Of a stretch of DNA of 64,000 nt, positions 49,534 through 59,542 are shown in pieces. The notes beneath the pieces are model-generated. The model had not been told where the DNA came from and did not search any database. It was given only the letters and a program-made list of their open reading frames with translations. Made by a program: the position numbers and the translations under genes. The stretch comes from Coemansia sp. RSA 487 (taxonomy: Eukaryota; Kickxellomycota; Kickxellomycetes; Kickxellales; Kickxellaceae), in NCBI GenBank assembly GCA_027577595.1, contig JANBRJ010000063.1:34877-98876 (forward strand). Reading direction: 5' to 3'. Every line of letters begins with the position of its first letter. Position 1 is the stretch's first letter.

Positions 49534-51096
49534 CTAATGGCTATCCAACACAGAAGGGGAAAGCACATTGATACCCATCATCCACGGGTGCAGAGCCTCG
49601 GGGACAACGACATTTCCATCAGGGCGCTGGAAGGACTCAAGCAGCGCAACAACTAGCCGGGGCACCGCAACCGCAGTGGCATTAAGCGTATGAACAAACA
49701 CAGGAGTCTCTGACGATTGGGCGCCAAGCATGCGCGTACGTATACCTAGGCGACGGGACTGGTAATCGGTGCAATTGGAAGCGCTTGAGATCTCACCCCA
49801 TGCGCGGCGGCCAGGCATCCACGCCTCGATGTCGACTTTTTGGTATGCGGCGGCGCCCAGCTCATGGGTGGGCATCTGGAGCACGCGGAATGTCAGTCCC
49901 AGGTCAGCGTACAATGCGGTTTGGAAATCGACCAACCGCGCGAGCTCAGCATCGCTGCCATCCGGGTGCGCCAGCGTCACAAGCTCCACCTTCGTAAACT
50001 GGTGGAGCCGGTAGAGACCCCGCGTGTCGCGGCCACGCGCACCGGCTTCGGCACGGAAGCAGTGGCTTAGGCCTGCAAACGACTGCGGGAGGCTTGCGCT
50101 GCTCAGGACCGTTTGTTTGCGCATGGCAACCAGCGGGATCTCTGCTGTGGCCACAAGGCACAGCGGATCGGCCGCCGCTGTGTCGTCGCGCGCTTCCTCG
50201 GCCACAGGCGTCACGCGATATATCTGGCTGGCCTCGCCGGACGACCCGTCGTGGGCGTCCGGTCGCGGGCGGAATCCACAGGCGTCGACTACGCTGGATC
50301 GCGCAATGTCGGGCGTAATGTGGGGCTCAAATCCAGCAGCCACCGCACGGGTCATTGCGTACTGCACCAGAGCAAGCTCCAGAAGCGCTCCTGCGCCGCG
50401 CCAGTAGTGAAACCGGCTGCCAGCAACCGATGCACCAGCAGCCATGTCGACCAGTCCCAAACGCTCTGCTAGGCTCAAGTGGTCTGCAAACGGGGTCTGC
50501 GACAGTTTTGCTGTGTCAACGCCGTCCTCCGGCACACGGTCGATCTTGTGTAAGGTTCCATGGATACGCACGATGCGCGCGTGCGATTCATCGCCCTCGG
50601 GAGCATCTGGGTGCGAGACATTCGGAATCCTTGCCGCTTCGCGTGTCATGGACGCTTGCACACCAGCCAGCGTGGCCTCGGTGCCCTGGATTGTCATTTT
50701 GAGCGCCTTGGCCCGATCGCGCAGTCTGGCTAGCTTCTCGGTCTTTGTCTTTTTATCATCCGCGTCAGTGCATTTCTTTATCTCCTTTATCAGCACTGCC
50801 AGCTCCTTTGACACCGTGTTCAGGCTGCTGCGACTGCTGTTGGCTGCTGTGGTTAGAGTGCAGAACTCGTCGTACAGCTGGCCGACCCGGTGCGGCTGCG
50901 CGTCCTTTACATTCCGCTTGATCGCGTCGTTCAGGAGACTATCAGCGTTGTCCCTTATGTACTTGTAGTCAAACGACGGCAAGCTTAATGTGCGCGTTTG
51001 TCTAAATATATGTGTTTGTTGCTGTTGTTTCAGAGACAGCGGTGTTCGGCATATGCGCACACAACCACGGAGCATGGTTGGGCGCAACGGGGCCAT
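49534..51096 (-). CDS. Mitochondrial seryl-tRNA synthetase
   Basis: A 520-residue class II synthetase that charges tRNA-Ser. The first about 45 residues are basic and free of acids (MAPLRPTMLRGCVRICRTPL), as in mitochondrial targeting peptides; yeast DIA4 is the counterpart. The coiled-coil tRNA-binding arm is at about 55-150. Motif 2 is CFRAEAGARGRDTRGLYRLHQF (about 342-363), nearly canonical for SerRS. Motif 3 is in NATAVAVPRLVVALLESFQR (about 470-489), where the usual S-G-x-A is TAVA. The gene is noticeably GC-rich. A second, cytosolic SerRS is expected elsewhere. Confidence 0.88.
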   Translation of the reverse strand: MAPLRPTMLRGCVRICRTPLSLKQQQQTHIFRQTRTLSLPSFDYKYIRDNADSLLNDAIKRNVKDAQPHRVGQLYDEFCTLTTAANSSRSSLNTVSKELAVLIKEIKKCTDADDKKTKTEKLARLRDRAKALKMTIQGTEATLAGVQASMTREAARIPNVSHPDAPEGDESHARIVRIHGTLHKIDRVPEDGVDTAKLSQTPFADHLSLAERLGLVDMAAGASVAGSRFHYWRGAGALLELALVQYAMTRAVAAGFEPHITPDIARSSVVDACGFRPRPDAHDGSSGEASQIYRVTPVAEEARDDTAAADPLCLVATAEIPLVAMRKQTVLSSASLPQSFAGLSHCFRAEAGARGRDTRGLYRLHQFTKVELVTLAHPDGSDAELARLVDFQTALYADLGLTFRVLQMPTHELGAAAYQKVDIEAWMPGRRAWGEISSASNCTDYQSRRLGIRTRMLGAQSSETPVFVHTLNATAVAVPRLVVALLESFQRPDGNVVVPEALHPWMMGINVLSPSVLDSH

Positions 51097-51450
51097 CCTT
51101 TATGTGGGTTCCTTGGCGGTAGAAGAGAAGAGAAGAGAAGAGACAGCGATGTTAGGCTTGCATCAAGAAAGAAGGTCTAAAAGGGAGAGGGGATCGGGAG
51201 AGAAGCACAGATAAAAAAAACAAGAGTTGTTGCTTGCTTTCAGTCATCAAAAAAGGCTAGGAACACAGTGGATAATTTTTTCTTTCACCTCTTGCAAAAA
51301 AAAAAGTTGTGGTTTGTATGTCTCTCTCTTCTACTGACGCTCTTTCTGTTCGTCAATAGTGCTTTGTATATTTTTAATTCAATTTTCGTATCTCTTTATT
51401 GCTTTCTTTGGTTATGAGCTAATTTAGACATAATTTAGCAACTATTTAAA
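51097..51450. promoter_or_regulatory. Divergent promoter of SerRS and the Ima1-like gene
   Basis: There are 354 bases between divergent starts. They contain an (AGAAG)4 repeat (51121-51142) and T-rich or CT-rich DNA before the Ima1-like ATG. Confidence 0.45.
51121..51142. repeat. (AGAAG)4 tandem repeat
   Basis: A purine-rich 5-base repeat just upstream of the SerRS start codon. Confidence 0.9.
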
Positions 51451-53697
51451 ATGTGGTCTGTATTTCGGGGGTTCTCAGGCCACACAACAGTGTCTTGCTG
51501 GTTCTGCCACGAGACAACAAAGCTGGCGCCAACAGCGGATACACACGACTGGTTCTGTACGCAATGCAAAAACTACAACACGCTAGATGCAGCTGGCAAC
51601 ATTGTTGACACCAGAGCCGAGATGTACAGAGAAGCGCCAGCAACGACACCACGACGTATACCCGGCACCAACGAGATAGGAGATACCGCGGACCAAGTGT
51701 TCTGCTCGACGTGCCAGCGCAGCCAGGAGCTAGTATGCCAGATCCTCGCGTCTTACCTGCCCGACGAGGACGATCCGGAGTACGCACGCCGCGTCGAGAG
51801 CGCCGACGAGTACGTGCAGTCGCTGAAGCGCAGGTACCCGGTGGTCTGCAGGTCGTGCCAGGTCAGAGTTGACCAGAGGCTCCAAATGCAAGCGCAATGG
51901 ATGTACCGGCGCGAGCTGGCTGGCGCCCTTGCACGTTCCGAGTCCGCCCGCATCCATGGGCCGCGCACACTACAACCGCAGCCATCGCTGCGCCGGAAAC
52001 CCGTGGTCGTTACGTGGATCGCTTGCGCAATGGTTGGATTGATCGGGTGTCCGCTGGCATCGTGGATCTGGTACTATACGATAATTGCAACGGAAACTCC
52101 ACGCATCGCTTGGCGCGCACGGGTTGACATGAGTGTCATTGGCTTTGCCCTTGCTTCGCTGACGTACTTCTCTCGCTTGCTCAACCCTCTGTGGCTCTAT
52201 GTTGCATACAACCCGGGTATGCGTGTCTCTGGCTTGCCGCTCTACAAGCGCCGCATCGCCAGACTATCTATTTTGCGCCTTGCAGCTGCACTCTTGCAAA
52301 CGGTGTCGTGCAATCTCGGCATTTGGGCTCTGATCTTTTTATATGATCTCGCGCTAACAATACTGGCCATCAGAAGCATTCACACGCGTACCGGAAAGCG
52401 CTTAAAGGTGCGTCAGGACGTTTCTGATACCACGCGTATCCAGAACGAGGCGAAAAAGTCGTCACACGCTAATAATAGTAAGGGAGGAGCGTCTCTGGAC
52501 CCCCCACTGACACCATTCAAGAGCATGTCGTTTGGTCCGTCAGAGTCAAACAGGGACCAGGACGACACTTTCTGGGGCACAAGTTTTGCCGATCCGGTAA
52601 AGGAGAGCCGATCGATGTGGCGTAAACAGCAGCAGCAACAGCAGCAGCGGGTCGACGACGGCGGAAGCAGCGGCGACGAAACAAGCACCGTGAACACCGA
52701 GATCGTGTCCGGGCTGGATACCTTGACGTTTGGGTCGCTGTCGCCGGCACGTCCAGCTGAGCGGGCGTTTTCTCGGAAAGAGAGCACCGAGGCTATGGAT
52801 GTCGATGTGCTTACGACTGCATTGATGGGCAGCGGTAGCAAAAGAAATATTACAGACCAGCTGCTCCAGAGACGCGGTAGTAGTAATGGCTGTGCGAAGG
52901 CACCATCCAATGTGTCTGGTCCGCGACCATTCGAAGCCTTTAAGTTCCAGCGCGATGTTCCAACTGGCTTGGAATCCAAGCTCTCCGCCTTCTCGATCGA
53001 TGATAATGATGACGACGATGACGGAAGTTACCAGGGTCTTTTTGGCAGCCATGCAATGGACTCGCGACTGCTTGGCACGATACCACGCGTATTTGCGCTG
53101 TTGTTCCGCATATTTGTCGGATTCTGCGTCGTGTATTCGTGGGTTGGTGCTTTAAAGATGCCGCTGTGGTGCGCTTGGCCCGTACGTGTTTCTCTGGTTG
53201 TTGCTCTTCTGAGCGCCGCTGCCAAAGTGTGGCTGTCAGCGTCTGTGCAAGCCGGGACGTTTTTGAAAAAGCTCTGGTGGGCTGCTATCGTCGGCCTCTT
53301 GCTTGCATCTCTTGTTGGAGTCCCAATACTTGCTACGCTCCAAGATTCAACAGAGCTTGACAAACACCTGCCAGCAGTAGTGGTTCCTGGTGAATACGGT
53401 TTTGCCAATGATGGTGACGCATCATCTGATCCTGCACCATTGGAAATGAATGATCAGTGGCAACAGGGGGCAGACTGGGCGAGCTCGACGTTGCCGGTGC
53501 TGCTGCTGCGGTGGCCGCAAACGCGAACGTTGATCAGCCGCAAGCTCTGGTGCACACTGGATGCGCAAAGCAGAAGCTGTGACAGCCGCCCAAACGCCAG
53601 CCACCACCGATCTATGCGGCGGCAGCAACTTCCGCTTCTCGCTCGCGTGGATTGGTCAGCCGAGGTTGCGGCGCTTTTATGCATTGCACTTGTCTAA
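51451..53697 (+). CDS. Ima1/NET5-like inner nuclear membrane protein
   Basis: A 748-residue protein. The N-terminal domain has four spaced Cys pairs: CWFC (about 16-19), CTQC (about 37-40), CSTC (about 90-93) and CRSC (about 135-138). This is the zinc-binding Ima1 N-terminal domain shared by S. pombe Ima1 and human TMEM201/Samp1, which links the nuclear envelope to chromatin and cytoskeleton. Hydrophobic spans follow at about 186-212, 226-245, 270-300, and near the C-terminus at 548-575 and 600-640. The hydrophilic stretch at 320-530 is low in complexity with a short Gln run. The last 60 residues change character but stay in frame. Confidence 0.8.
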   Translation: MWSVFRGFSGHTTVSCWFCHETTKLAPTADTHDWFCTQCKNYNTLDAAGNIVDTRAEMYREAPATTPRRIPGTNEIGDTADQVFCSTCQRSQELVCQILASYLPDEDDPEYARRVESADEYVQSLKRRYPVVCRSCQVRVDQRLQMQAQWMYRRELAGALARSESARIHGPRTLQPQPSLRRKPVVVTWIACAMVGLIGCPLASWIWYYTIIATETPRIAWRARVDMSVIGFALASLTYFSRLLNPLWLYVAYNPGMRVSGLPLYKRRIARLSILRLAAALLQTVSCNLGIWALIFLYDLALTILAIRSIHTRTGKRLKVRQDVSDTTRIQNEAKKSSHANNSKGGASLDPPLTPFKSMSFGPSESNRDQDDTFWGTSFADPVKESRSMWRKQQQQQQQRVDDGGSSGDETSTVNTEIVSGLDTLTFGSLSPARPAERAFSRKESTEAMDVDVLTTALMGSGSKRNITDQLLQRRGSSNGCAKAPSNVSGPRPFEAFKFQRDVPTGLESKLSAFSIDDNDDDDDGSYQGLFGSHAMDSRLLGTIPRVFALLFRIFVGFCVVYSWVGALKMPLWCAWPVRVSLVVALLSAAAKVWLSASVQAGTFLKKLWWAAIVGLLLASLVGVPILATLQDSTELDKHLPAVVVPGEYGFANDGDASSDPAPLEMNDQWQQGADWASSTLPVLLLRWPQTRTLISRKLWCTLDAQSRSCDSRPNASHHRSMRRQQLPLLARVDWSAEVAALLCIALV

Positions 53698-53985
53698 GCG
53701 GGTCAAATGGTACCGGGTTTTATACAGCATTTTCCATCAGGATTAGTCCCAGCTTTTGACAATTCGAATAGAGAAAGAACATCATGGAATGCAGGAGCGG
53801 TATCTCATTGGCTCATATGACGAGCGAGGGATTTTAAAAGGGCCCTCGTGGAATCGGTGAGCTCATCACATTTTTCTTTTCTTTTCTTCTCACGTCTTTC
53901 AATGCCATTATTTTTCTCTGTTCTTTCTTTTTAGTTTATATAGCCGTAACAACACCAACATCAACAGCATCAGCAACTATTAGCC

Positions 53986-54441
53986 ATGTCGACCTGGGAC
54001 CAAACGTACTACGTGCACAAGCCGGCGCAGCGTCTCACCACAACCAAAACAAAGAGTGAGCTGAACGCAGCAGCTAGGAGTGGAACCATCGTGGATACGC
54101 AGAGGAACGCCAAGATGGCCAACAAGGCGCACCACGTTGACACAGACCATCGGCGGATTGCCCACCTTGACCGCAGCGACGATGTCAAGCCACCTCCAAA
54201 AGTCGATCGCAGCGTCGGGCTGGCTATCATGAAGGCCAGGATGGATAAAGGATTGACGCAAAAGGAGCTTGCTGCAAAGATTAACGAAAAGGACACAGTT
54301 ATACGCGAATGCGAGGGTGCCAGGGCAACAAAGAACCAGCAGGTCCTTGCCAAGCTCGAACGTGTGTTGGGCGTAAAGCTGCGTGGAAAGGACATCGGAT
54401 CACCGATGGGACCTAGGGGAAAGAAGAACACTGCAGCCTAA
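53986..54441 (+). CDS. MBF1: Multiprotein-bridging factor 1
   Basis: A 151-residue coactivator that bridges bZIP-type activators and TBP; it also guards reading frame at stalled ribosomes in yeast. The N-terminal MBF1 domain begins MSTWDQTYYVHKPAQR and includes a KMANKAHHVDTDHRRIAHLD segment. The Cro-type helix-turn-helix is at about 78-132 with LTQKELAAKINEKDTVIREC and the end QVLAKLERVLGVKLRGKDIG. The length is near that of yeast Mbf1. Upstream, ATTGGCT (CCAAT box on the minus strand, near 53809) and a TTTTAAAAGG element occur. Single exon; converges with MZM1 (118 bases between stops). Confidence 0.95.
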   Translation: MSTWDQTYYVHKPAQRLTTTKTKSELNAAARSGTIVDTQRNAKMANKAHHVDTDHRRIAHLDRSDDVKPPPKVDRSVGLAIMKARMDKGLTQKELAAKINEKDTVIRECEGARATKNQQVLAKLERVLGVKLRGKDIGSPMGPRGKKNTAA

Positions 54442-54559
54442 CTTTATTCCCCCCCTCTCCCCTTCGCTCTTGGAACATACTCTATTTTTCTTTATAAACC
54501 ATTTTTTTAAAAAAATATATATGCTAGCTCAACCTCTGGAGTTCAGTTGATCAGATATT

Positions 54560-55052
54560 TTACTTGGATTCTTCGTTCTTGGAGTCCTTGCCTTGCAAGG
54601 AACTCTTGATTATAATCGGATGGCGGTCACGTAACGCATGTTCGGAAGTGAATTTGATGTTGTATGTGTTATTCTTGTCCGTATTGCGCGGGGCTTGCAC
54701 CACGTAGCTACGGATAACCAGCTCGACATCTGCTGCGTGTTTGAGAAGCTTCTTGATCTTTTTCCCATCCGTCACTGCCCTGTTGCTCTCAAACTCCTCT
54801 CGCGTCTTCTCCTTTGCAGCCAAAACGACTGGCGCATCGCCTACTCCGTTTATAGTTTGGGTGTATTTCAATTTACAGGTACATAAACGCAAAAGTAGAA
54901 ATAAGTATGGTGCTGTCTTTTGGAATAGGTATCGCCATATGCGTTGATCTGGCTGTGTGATTTGTTTCATGTGGCTATATGTTACCTGCAAATCTCTTGT
55001 GCTGGACCTTCAGAAGCTGCCGATACGCAGTACGAACCTGGCTTGCAGACAT
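54560..55052 (-). CDS. MZM1: MZM1/LYRM7, complex III assembly factor, two exons
   Basis: Minus-strand exons 55052-54986 and 54840-54560 join in frame (GTAACA donor, GAGTAG acceptor) to 115 residues. MZM1/LYRM7 is a mitochondrial LYR-type chaperone that holds the Rieske iron-sulfur protein before insertion into complex III. Exon 1 reads MSASQVRTAYRQLLKVQHKR, with the LYR-family start (here A-Y-R). Across the splice the reading is FAGDAPVVLAAKEKTREEF. GKKIKKLLKHAADVELVIRS matches the family core. The tail is basic and polar. The unspliced frame from 54991 lacks the LYR part, so the splice is needed. Human LYRM7 has 104 residues. Confidence 0.85.
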
Positions 55053-55861
55053 TTTCTTTTATAGTTGATATAATACGCAAATGTGTGATGTAATTAGCGA
55101 TAAAGAGGTAGATAACAGTCTGCTTTCTTACCCAAGCGTGCAGCTATTTATATTTTCAATAGAAACTAGCAAATATAAGTGGAAGAAGCATAAAGTATGG
55201 GAATTGGTCAGCAAGAAAGTTCCAGGTTCATCAATATGCCCCACTTCTGGGGTTTTATCAAAAAGTTCCAATATGCTCAAAAGTCAAGCGCTTCTTGATC
55301 AATGAAATTTGGTTTGCCCAGTATCACTTTGGCTCTGATTACATCCAGTAACTGGAAATCGGGTAGCATTTTCTGTTCGTAAAAATAGAATCAGCACAAT
55401 ATAAGAAAACACAAGGCATTCCAGCCAGCAAGAAGAACGCACGCAGTCAAAATTTGATAGAAATTAGGATTAATCAGCCGAAAAAGGAAAAGAAGTCAAA
55501 CATTTTTATCCACTTTATTTCAAGGCGAAATCTAATATATTTTTGTAACGTAAATAAGCTTGTATAATTCACAGAAAATTTACTCTCTATCGCGTCTCTA
55601 CCATGACAAACATGGAATTTATCAAGGGTCTAGATAAAAAGAACAGTCATTTCTTGGAAACCGTTTGATAAAATACTCAGCTTTTTTTATAAGTTTGGAT
55701 AGCGGAAATATAGACTGAGTGACCTTTTTTTTCATCTGTTCCCAGAAAGTATTGGTCTCATTCGAAAATCTTTTTTTCGTTTGGTCTTGATATACTTAAA
55801 GTTTTTTTTTCGATCTTTTTCTTTTTTTTTCCTTTTCAAACACCTTTTACTATTTCAAATA
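55053..55861. other. Upstream region of MZM1 and the SIS gene, with possible gene debris
   Basis: There are 809 AT-rich bases between divergent starts. A plus frame at 55081-55305 (74 codons, ATG) and a minus frame at 55369-55277 (30 codons) lack domains. The minus strand reads coding-like in changing frames between 55369 and about 55127, but I cannot name it. The last 100 bases form a T-rich leader for the SIS gene. Confidence 0.35.
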
Positions 55862-56575
55862 ATGCCAAAGCGCGATACTGCAGACGAACTAGATCTTTCA
55901 GTGCGCTCGATTGCCGACTCGTTGCGGGCGATCAGCGAGTCGATAAAGCAATGCGCGGACCGTATAGAATCCGATACAAAGAGTAACGCACACGAGATGC
56001 TCCAAAGGGCTCTCCGTCTTATCTACAAGATGGCGGACACTAGGGGAGCCAAGATGGTGTTCACAGGTGTTGGCAAATCGTATCTGATTGGAAAAAAGCT
56101 GGCAGCCACGATGACTAGCGTGGGGACACCAGCTATATGCATACATGCGACCGAGGCTGTCCACGGGGACCTTGGGATGGTCCATCCGCTCGACTGTGTT
56201 GTGCTACTGAGCTATTCAGGTGCAACCGACGAGGTTGTGCATTTGGCGTCGGTACTACGCACTATGCGGTGGGGCCACCCAAATGATGCCGATGATAATG
56301 GCTGTACAGCGGGGTTTTGTGGGAACCGTGCATTTCTTGTGGGAATGAGCGGGGCGGAAATGGACTCGCCACTTGGAAAGCTGTGCGACGCATGGATTGA
56401 CTGCAAAGTGGACTCGGAGCTTTCAAGTGTTGTTTGCGCTCCAACCACGTCGTCTAACGTGACGCTGGCTATGGGTGACGCCATTTCGATGCTGCTCATG
56501 GCGCGCCGCAACTTTGGTCCCTCCGACTTTGCCCGCAACCACCCTGGAGGACAGCTTGGCCAGAAAATAACCTAG
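55862..56575 (+). CDS. SIS-domain phosphosugar isomerase, KpsF/GutQ-type
   Basis: A 237-residue protein with one SIS domain. The signature FTGVGKSYLIGKKLAATMTS (about 66-85) and HATEAVHGDLGMV (about 93-105) match arabinose-5-phosphate isomerases (KdsD/KpsF/GutQ). VLLSYSGATDEVV (about 112-124) gives the phosphate-binding Ser-rich loop. The end reads FARNHPGGQLGQKI, the usual KpsF/GutQ SIS end. The two CBS domains that follow in bacterial members are missing, as the protein stops here. The start is the ATG at 55862, since the frame upstream is only a hydrophobic T-rich leader with no ATG. Substrate in fungi is unclear. Confidence 0.85.
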   Translation: MPKRDTADELDLSVRSIADSLRAISESIKQCADRIESDTKSNAHEMLQRALRLIYKMADTRGAKMVFTGVGKSYLIGKKLAATMTSVGTPAICIHATEAVHGDLGMVHPLDCVVLLSYSGATDEVVHLASVLRTMRWGHPNDADDNGCTAGFCGNRAFLVGMSGAEMDSPLGKLCDAWIDCKVDSELSSVVCAPTTSSNVTLAMGDAISMLLMARRNFGPSDFARNHPGGQLGQKIT

Positions 56576-56679
56576 ATCAAGCTACTTTTGTACTGGGGGA
56601 GGGGGGCATTCCTTGCGACGCTTTTTGTGGTAAATGGTATATTTATAAATTATAAAGGTATGCAATGTATAGAAGAAAT

Positions 56680-58320
56680 CTAGTCTAGTGAGCCGTAACA
56701 GCTCCGTCTTCTATCCTGGTGCTGATACGCACATGGAATCGAGCTATCATGTACGCCAGCGGCCGGCTCGTCGAAATAGCTTGAAGGGGAAGTGCGGACT
56801 AGCCTGTCCAAGCAGACCTTGACCTCATGCCTCCAGTCAACGTAAAAGAGAATGTAGCATTGCTGCGAAAGAGAGTAAGCGACAACGCCCAGCACCAAGC
56901 CCAGCCACAGGCCGGCGATCTCCATATGCGGAGCACCAAAGGCCAAGAAGGAGCCAAGCGGGATAGCCAACACCCAGAATGACGGGAACGCTAGGAGTGC
57001 ACCTAGCCCCTGTTTCCCGAGCGCACGCAAGATACCGGCAACAAGCCCATTCATTCCATCGTATGTTGACACGGCGGCAAAGTAGGGCATTAAAGCGGCA
57101 CAAAGCGTCACGACCTCGACGTTGTCGGAGAAAATGTACCCCCACTTTCTGCGGTTCAAAAATAGAACCACCGAGCACGTCATGCCCACTATGTATCCGA
57201 ACGAAATGGCCGTGTACGCGGCGTATCTGGCGCGCCTCTGTTTGCCTTGGCCCAAAGAGTTGCCGATCCGCGCCGATGCAGCGGCACCGATGGCCGAGGG
57301 CGCCTGGTACGTGATGCTCATAGCCGTAAACATGCACGCTTGCGCGGCCAATGCCACCGGTCCGAACGCTGAGGATTCAAAGGTGACAAGCTCAAAGGCA
57401 ACCCAGCTGCACCCGAGCATTGCGGCGCTAGGTAGTGCCAGCTTGTAGAACTCGAGGATCCCGTCAAAGCACTCGCGCAGCGCAAAGCCGCCCCACGCCT
57501 GGCGTGCCTTCCCGAACGCAATGAAGGCAACGAGTCCAGCAAACTGCATCCAGTTGCTGATGACGATGGCCCATGGGGCGCCGACAAAGCCCATTCCGAG
57601 GACCGGTGACCATACGAGAATGTAGCTGTTGAGCAAGTGCAGCGGCGCCACAACAACCATGACCCAAGTGCTTGCTTGCATGATGCCCTGGGCTTGCACA
57701 AACCGCTTGAGACACTCGAAAGCCAGCTGTGGCCAGCTGCCCAGAAGCCATATGCGCAGGAACTGGGCGCACAGGGCAGCGACCTCCTCGGTCTGGCCAG
57801 TCAGCACAAGCAGTCGATCGATGAACACAAAGCCCAGGATCGTCGGGATCAGCTGGATGGTGACTGCAATTAGTCCGCGCTGCAAATGAAAGCCCACCCG
57901 GGTCTTATCAGATGATGCAGTGAACGCAGCACTGCAGAAAGTCTCTAGCGCGCATGCCATTCCGATCGAAGGCATCAGGACAATGACATTGACTAGCATC
58001 ACGGCCAACGATGCTGCCGCAAGCTCATTGACGCCGAGCTTGCCAACGCTGAGCATGCTGGCGAAGGTGAACGAGCTCTGGCACAGGTACGACAGAACAA
58101 GCGGAACAGACGAGCTGAGCAGCCATGTCGCCTCCTGGACGATCAGATCCCAGCGCGAGACCTCGACCTCGTCATTCAACGGTAATTCCGACAAGGTGTC
58201 AGGCGTATGCAAGGCGTCGGCCAAAGTTGTTTGAGAGGCGTGGGAACCAAACAGGGGCACTGTTTCGCTTATCATCTCCTCATCTCCAGTGTACTTTGCG
58301 GTAGGATCCAGGGTTGCCAT
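56680..58320 (-). CDS. MATE family multidrug/toxin exporter
   Basis: A 546-residue membrane protein with about twelve spans, the expected number for MATE antiporters. These export cations or drugs in exchange for H+ or Na+. Typical segments are VPLVLSYLCQSSFTFASML and LGVNELAAASLAVM in the first repeat (about 76-114) and SAIGAAASARIGNSLGQGKQ (about 340-360) in the second, with the N-terminal 55 residues hydrophilic. Yeast ERC1 and plant DTX proteins are of this type. Substrate is unknown. The gene is GC-rich compared with the flanks. Confidence 0.92.
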   Translation of the reverse strand: MATLDPTAKYTGDEEMISETVPLFGSHASQTTLADALHTPDTLSELPLNDEVEVSRWDLIVQEATWLLSSSVPLVLSYLCQSSFTFASMLSVGKLGVNELAAASLAVMLVNVIVLMPSIGMACALETFCSAAFTASSDKTRVGFHLQRGLIAVTIQLIPTILGFVFIDRLLVLTGQTEEVAALCAQFLRIWLLGSWPQLAFECLKRFVQAQGIMQASTWVMVVVAPLHLLNSYILVWSPVLGMGFVGAPWAIVISNWMQFAGLVAFIAFGKARQAWGGFALRECFDGILEFYKLALPSAAMLGCSWVAFELVTFESSAFGPVALAAQACMFTAMSITYQAPSAIGAAASARIGNSLGQGKQRRARYAAYTAISFGYIVGMTCSVVLFLNRRKWGYIFSDNVEVVTLCAALMPYFAAVSTYDGMNGLVAGILRALGKQGLGALLAFPSFWVLAIPLGSFLAFGAPHMEIAGLWLGLVLGVVAYSLSQQCYILFYVDWRHEVKVCLDRLVRTSPSSYFDEPAAGVHDSSIPCAYQHQDRRRSCYGSLD

Positions 58321-59542
58321 GAGTGATTATTAGTTGACTTGCAGGCCAAAAATGGAAAAACTAGACCCAAATGTCACCGCAAAAAAGAAGCTCTTGCTGC
58401 GTTGCAAAGAAAAGAAGGATGTTATTACAGATGATAATACAGAATGGAATGAAGAATTGAATCTCTTCTGAGCAGCGGAAGGGAGAAAAGCGAAACGACC
58501 AAAGGAAAAATGATGGAGCAGACATTTTGCTCTTAAGAAAACATTCAGACTTGCTTTTTGGTCGTGAGGAACCGAGCTGAAAAATTTTAGGACAACATCT
58601 GAAAAACAATATACGCGCTATAACGATGGAACCTTCTGCTAAATTTGCAATGGCCGTAAATGCGCATTATACCCACTATCATGTTTCGTTTTTTCGGGGG
58701 TTCGGAGAGCAAAGGGTTTTAAACAGTGCACGATTGACTCCTGAATTTGTTCAAATGACTAAAAAAAAGCGACTAAAATTTGGGCATCTTTTGTTCCTCC
58801 TCCCCAAAAAAGGGGAGGATCCATGTGGTCATTCGTCACTACTGCTGATGCGTGTACATCCTTGCGTAAATTTGTCATCCCTTTAAATGGTTCCGCTTTT
58901 TTTTATTGTGTTTTTGTGGCCACAGCATTTTGCCAATCTGCTGCTTTTTACGACGACTCAGAGAAGGGAAAAAGGGATCCTCGCACTTTTCTTTATGAGA
59001 TTTTATTTGCGACACGGAGCAAATGAAAGATGCTTTCTCATGGTGAAATAGTACCAAACCTTTGCTTATATTTCCTGCACGGAACAACGACGTTCAATCA
59101 AGTAGATATCAGCAATAGCGCGTATTACTCACATTGTATTGCTAGAGCGATTGTACTAAATGTATAATCACCTGCATTTGTCTCCATTTTACGGTTGTAC
59201 GAAATGAAACAGACACAACGAATGCACATTCCCATCAAAACGCTGCAATGTCCCAGCCACACTGGATGTAATAAACCATATTGTCCAAAAGGCAACAGAG
59301 CTAAACAATTGCAATGCTCTTGCATGCCTTTCTGCGCTCAGATTGGCAACAAGACGCTTATTGCACACCGAGCGCCGAATGCACAATAGATTGGATGCAA
59401 AAACGAACGCCATTCCAACCATGCTCATTTTTATTTTCCTGGATGGCCCAGCAGCATTGTAGTACTTGCGTCTATTGGCAACAACTGCGAATGGGAAAAC
59501 TGAAAAGAGATACAAAAGAAAGAGAGAAGAGACGAGCAAAGC
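58321..59542. other. Upstream region of the MATE gene
   Basis: There are 1.2 kb with no supported gene. Several short frames lack domains. A perfect inverted repeat at 58798-58819 is the only clear structure. Confidence 0.4.
58798..58819. promoter_or_regulatory. Perfect 8-bp inverted repeat with A6 centre
   Basis: TCCTCCCC, six A, then GGGGAGGA. It contains one AGGGG core, the stress response element recognised by Msn2/4-type zinc fingers in yeast. It lies about 480 bases upstream of the MATE start codon. Function is inferred. Confidence 0.4.

Noticed and set aside
55277-55369. A 30-codon minus-strand frame with coding-like composition, continuing in shifted frames to about 55127
   Set aside because: No recognisable family and at least two frame changes needed; kept only as a note in the intergenic entry.
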